Assembly (NCBI RefSeq): GCF_003205835.1 | Contig: NZ_CP029773.1 | Coordinates: forward strand, 1,768,501 to 1,832,500 | Length of the DNA: 64,000 nucleotides | Direction of reading: 5' to 3' | From: Stenotrophomonas maltophilia | Lineage (GTDB): Bacteria > Pseudomonadota > Gammaproteobacteria > Xanthomonadales > Xanthomonadaceae | Part shown: positions 61,540-64,000 of the stretch, piece by piece | Numbering within the stretch: position 1 is the first letter of the stretch | Layout: each line of letters opens with the position of its first letter | Notes under the pieces: model-generated | What the model saw: the letters and a program-made list of their open reading frames with translations, nothing else | Database searches by the model: none | What the model was told of the DNA's origin: nothing | Translations under genes and position numbers: made by a program

Positions 61540-62472
61540 ATGTGCTACTCCGCCCAGATCACCGCTGCCTACCAGAAGCTGGTCCGCATGACCGGCGCCA
61601 CGCTCTCCCTGCAGGAGTTCGCAGCGCTGTACGCCCACGACCCGGGCAAGAAGCGGCCCAAGACCCCGAAGGCCATGGATGACGCTTTCCGGGCCGGCGC
61701 CACGCCGGCGGAGCTTGCGGTGTGGGCAGAGGTCGAGCAGTGGAACCGGGCCGAGGCCGCGGTGCTGGAGCAGGAGCTGTTCGCCAACCGCAAGCGCCTG
61801 GCCGATGCCGAGCGTGCGCTGCAGGTGAAGGAGACCAAGAAGGCCCGGGAGGACGTGCGGATCGCCGGCAACAAGATCGACCGGGCCCTGGTCAAGCTTG
61901 CTGACCTCAATCGTTCCGAACCGAAGGACCGTGACAGCCGGATCTTCCCCGGGGTCTACGCCCCAGTGATCATTTCCGAGGGCGGCAAGCTGGTCATCAG
62001 GCCCATGCGCTACCAGTGCCGCCTGGCCGGGAAGCCGGCCAACTATGACCAGCGCTTCCCTGGCACCTACAACGCGCGCCGGGATAGCCTGGAGAAATTC
62101 TGGACGCCGGCGTTCGGCCACACCCATGGGCTGATGGTGGTGGAGACGTTCTACGAGAATGTGGAAGGTCCGGACGGCAAGAACCAGGTGGTGCAGTTCA
62201 CGCCGCGCACCGGCGAGCCGATGCTGGTGGCCTGCCTGTGGTCGCACTGGACGGATCCCGCAGGGAAAGAGCCGGACCTGTTGTCCTTCGCCGCGATCAC
62301 AGACGATCCCGAGCCCGAGGTCGCCGCGGCAGGTCACGATCGGACGATCATCAATATAAAGCCCGAGCACGTCGACGCTTGGCTCAATCCGGACCCGGCT
62401 GACCTGGCCGCGTTGTATCGGATTTTCGACGACAAGCGGCACCCGTTCTACGAGCACCGGCTGGCAGCCTGA
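61540..62472 (+). CDS. SRAP-domain protein (HMCES/YedK type)
   Basis: A 310-aa protein. Cys2 (MCYSAQ) is the residue that crosslinks to abasic sites. It also has the conserved NAR in GTYNARRDSLEKFW, Glu in VVETFYEN and His in HDRTIINI. Members bind abasic sites in single-stranded DNA and shield them. It is longer than YedK (about 220 aa) because of a charged helical insertion at about residues 60-115 (AEVEQWNRAEAAVLEQELFA). It lies in prophage cargo next to a deaminase-like gene. ATG is fixed by the need for Cys2. Confidence 0.9.
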   Translation: MCYSAQITAAYQKLVRMTGATLSLQEFAALYAHDPGKKRPKTPKAMDDAFRAGATPAELAVWAEVEQWNRAEAAVLEQELFANRKRLADAERALQVKETKKAREDVRIAGNKIDRALVKLADLNRSEPKDRDSRIFPGVYAPVIISEGGKLVIRPMRYQCRLAGKPANYDQRFPGTYNARRDSLEKFWTPAFGHTHGLMVVETFYENVEGPDGKNQVVQFTPRTGEPMLVACLWSHWTDPAGKEPDLLSFAAITDDPEPEVAAAGHDRTIINIKPEHVDAWLNPDPADLAALYRIFDDKRHPFYEHRLAA

Positions 62473-62568
62473 GCAGTTCAGGAAACTGTGACCTGATGCC
62501 CGTGATCTAGACGCATCTTCAACGCTTCCACGGGTAGGATTCTGGGTCCACGTTCAGGAGTGCGTGCC

Positions 62569-62997
62569 GTGCCAAATCGGGCCGTGGTCTTTGTGAGTGA
62601 AGCGTGCGAGGGGCTTGGCGGCCGTCGCCTGTCTGAAATCATGGGGGACGCGTCTGAATTCAACCGTCGGGCTGGCGTCACCGGGGTGACTCTCTTCGAC
62701 GGGCGCAGGTTCCTGAGCTACATGGAGGGTCCGTCGGACGGGCTGGATGTTGCATTCTCCAGGGCGGCCGGCGCGACGAGCCACTGCAACCTGATCGAGA
62801 TCGCCCGCGGTCGTGTAGGTCAGCGCAGGTTGCCGTACTGGTCGATGCGTTGCATCCCCGTGTCCCCGCCGGAGCTCGTGCAGTTGGTAGGCGCAGACTG
62901 GACGGGGTTTCTGCAGCGAGGCCAAGACCAGGTACCACCGGCAACCGCGATGGAGATGCTGGTCGCGGTGGCGGAGCCATTCGCAGAAACGGCATAG
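62569..62997 (+). CDS. BLUF-domain-like protein without photocycle residues
   Basis: A 142-aa protein following the BLUF fold: first strand AVVFVSEACEG, helix with LSEIMGDASEFNRRAGVTGVTLFD, and RRFLSYMEGPSDGL. In active BLUF photoreceptors the first strand has a Tyr and the third has Gln (F-x-Q-x-L-E-G); here they read Phe and Ser. Flavin photochemistry is therefore unlikely. The GTG at 62569 has AGGAG 8 bases upstream; GTG 62560 overlaps that site. Confidence 0.75.
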   Translation: MPNRAVVFVSEACEGLGGRRLSEIMGDASEFNRRAGVTGVTLFDGRRFLSYMEGPSDGLDVAFSRAAGATSHCNLIEIARGRVGQRRLPYWSMRCIPVSPPELVQLVGADWTGFLQRGQDQVPPATAMEMLVAVAEPFAETA

Positions 62998-63074
62998 ACG
63001 CCTTCCGCGAGCGATAGAGCACTAGATTGCTCACAATCGCAGCCGCTGCGATCGCGATTCGTATCCTGCCGGCC

Positions 63075-63428
63075 ATGCCGCTTCCCGACACCTTCTACTG
63101 GACTACGCGCTCTGCCAGCTGGCCGGGCGATCCGCTGACCGTGATCGCCTGCCAGGGCGTCTGGCTCGTCTCCATGACCCAGCGTGTCACTGACGACATC
63201 TGGGTCGCGCACCTCGACCGCCATCGGCATGGTCCTGGTGGCGGACCATGTCGGCCGTGCAGCAGCTACGAGCAGGGACGCGCAGGAGCCGAGCTCTGGG
63301 TGGCCAGGCATGAGGCGAGGCTACGGGACGACGTGGCGAAGATCGTCGGGTGGCGCGAAGCGATCCGAGGCAATCGGCTGGCCAAGAACCACCTGAGGCC
63401 GCCCTTTCCAGGGATGGAAGGCGAGTAG
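63075..63428 (+). CDS. Small prophage protein, unknown function
   Basis: A 117-aa protein: MPLPDTFYWTTRSASWPGDP, VTDDIWVAHLDRHRHGPGGG, a basic helical region and PPFPGMEGE at the end. Composition fits a real gene. No known domain. The ATG at 63075 is preferred over earlier in-frame codons on protein-like content. Confidence 0.6.
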   Translation: MPLPDTFYWTTRSASWPGDPLTVIACQGVWLVSMTQRVTDDIWVAHLDRHRHGPGGGPCRPCSSYEQGRAGAELWVARHEARLRDDVAKIVGWREAIRGNRLAKNHLRPPFPGMEGE

Positions 63429-63528
63429 TCTGTGCGGCCGCTGCAGGGCCGGTTTGCTCAAATCGGCGATTTGATCAATTCAGCAATTCGTTCAGGCAAA
63501 ATAGCGCAAGGACACATGGGATCTGAAG

Positions 63529-64000
63529 ATGCTGGAAGCTCTTTTCGTAGCGGCCGCGGATGTTGCGCCGGCGACTGCTGCAGCCGCGGGTGGCGCCTTC
63601 GATTGGAAGTGGCTGGTGCCCGTGATCACGCTGATCCTGGGCTTCGTGCTGAAGTGGTTCCAGGATTACGTCACCGAGAAGAGCCGACGCAAGGCAGAAG
63701 CCGCACTCCGCAGGGAGCTTCGCTGGGATGAACTCCGGTCACGGCGAGTAGATGCAGAGCGGGCGAATCTGGTCGCGTTACAGAAGATCGTAGTGAATCT
63801 GCTGCAAGCGGGCAGAAACATGCGAGTTGCGAAAACCCACGCTCGACCGGAAGGGGAGGGCTGGCATCAGGCGACTGTTGATTCATATTTGGGTGTTGAG
63901 TTGAACCGCTTGGCGGCTGAACTATCGCCTCTATCGGTGCGACTTCATACTGCAGATGTTGCAGGCCACCTCAACATGTTTATGGGTGCTTTTTGGAAGG
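63529..64000 (+). CDS. Membrane-anchored prophage protein, 3' end outside window
   Basis: Open from ATG 63529 to the edge (157 codons seen). One N-terminal helix (FDWKWLVPVITLILGFVLKWF) is followed by a long basic coiled region (EKSRRKAEAALRRELRWDEL and RVDAERANLVALQKIVVNLL). Same layout as the gene at 56795. Not recognised; the full length is unknown. Confidence 0.65.
   Translation, partial: MLEALFVAAADVAPATAAAAGGAFDWKWLVPVITLILGFVLKWFQDYVTEKSRRKAEAALRRELRWDELRSRRVDAERANLVALQKIVVNLLQAGRNMRVAKTHARPEGEGWHQATVDSYLGVELNRLAAELSPLSVRLHTADVAGHLNMFMGAFWK

Noticed and set aside
63432..63731. 99-aa plus-strand ORF overlapping the last gene
   Set aside because: The frame starting at 63529 encodes a membrane helix and coiled region and continues to the window edge; the other frame is Arg/Gly/Ser-rich noise.

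Overview
The window reads as a chromosome segment of Stenotrophomonas, most likely the S. maltophilia complex. This rests on four things: high GC with strongly GC-ending codons; SMAG-type palindromic repeats headed by GTAG; a complete, recognisable smeRv-smeU1VWU2X multidrug efflux locus; and, downstream in the expected neighbourhood, hchA-smoR (LuxR solo) and divergent soxR/mfsA. Names come from recognising the proteins and their order; no database was searched.

Region 1 (1-13.4 kb) is core. It holds the 3' part of ggt, a metallo-beta-lactamase-fold hydrolase, a PsiF-like protein, an ArsR/SRPBCC pair and upp. A tight four-gene set follows (TonB-dependent receptor, beta-propeller phytase-like lipoprotein, purple-acid-phosphatase-like enzyme, exported pyrophosphatase) that looks like a complete extracytoplasmic phosphate-release line. 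Then come a DNA photolyase, an OmpA-type lipoprotein and five tandem copies of a 135-bp repeat built from a hairpin plus a doublet of opposed SMAG units.

Region 2 (13.4-35.6 kb) is also mostly core: smeRv and the efflux operon; a PAAR-metallopeptidase with a probable periplasmic immunity protein; an endonuclease/exonuclease/phosphatase-fold protein under a LacI-type operator; hchA-smoR; a large lipase lipoprotein; a SoxR-controlled paraquat/drug exporter; and a secreted subtilase.

Region 3 (35.9-53.1 kb) is a stack of integrated elements at the 3' end of ssrA (tmRNA, minus strand, 52738-53091; tag ANDDNYALAA). Copies of the ssrA 3' end and/or its terminator recur at about 35.88, 38.19-38.27 and 47.29 kb. 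Three of the four positions have a broken integrase gene beside them, oriented away from ssrA. From left to right the layers carry: (a) an AT-rich candidate bacteriocin locus (double-glycine leader peptide, CPBP protease, remnant of a CvaA/HlyD-type export adaptor); (b) a mobilizable module with an RSF1010-like oriT, MobQ relaxase, TraD-like protein, prepilin-adhesin and JAMM peptidase; (c) a deletion remnant of an HK97-type prophage (AlpA module, internally deleted capsid, head-tail genes, then a direct fusion to the integrase).

Region 4 (53.1-64.0 kb) is a second, partly deleted prophage or island: a two-gene XRE/ImmA-IrrE cassette, integrase, excisionase, a small regulator, truncated virion genes and cargo. 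The cargo is the most unusual part: a cytidine-deaminase-fold ORF divergent from an SRAP (HMCES/YedK-type) abasic-site protein, followed by a BLUF-like protein lacking its photocycle residues.
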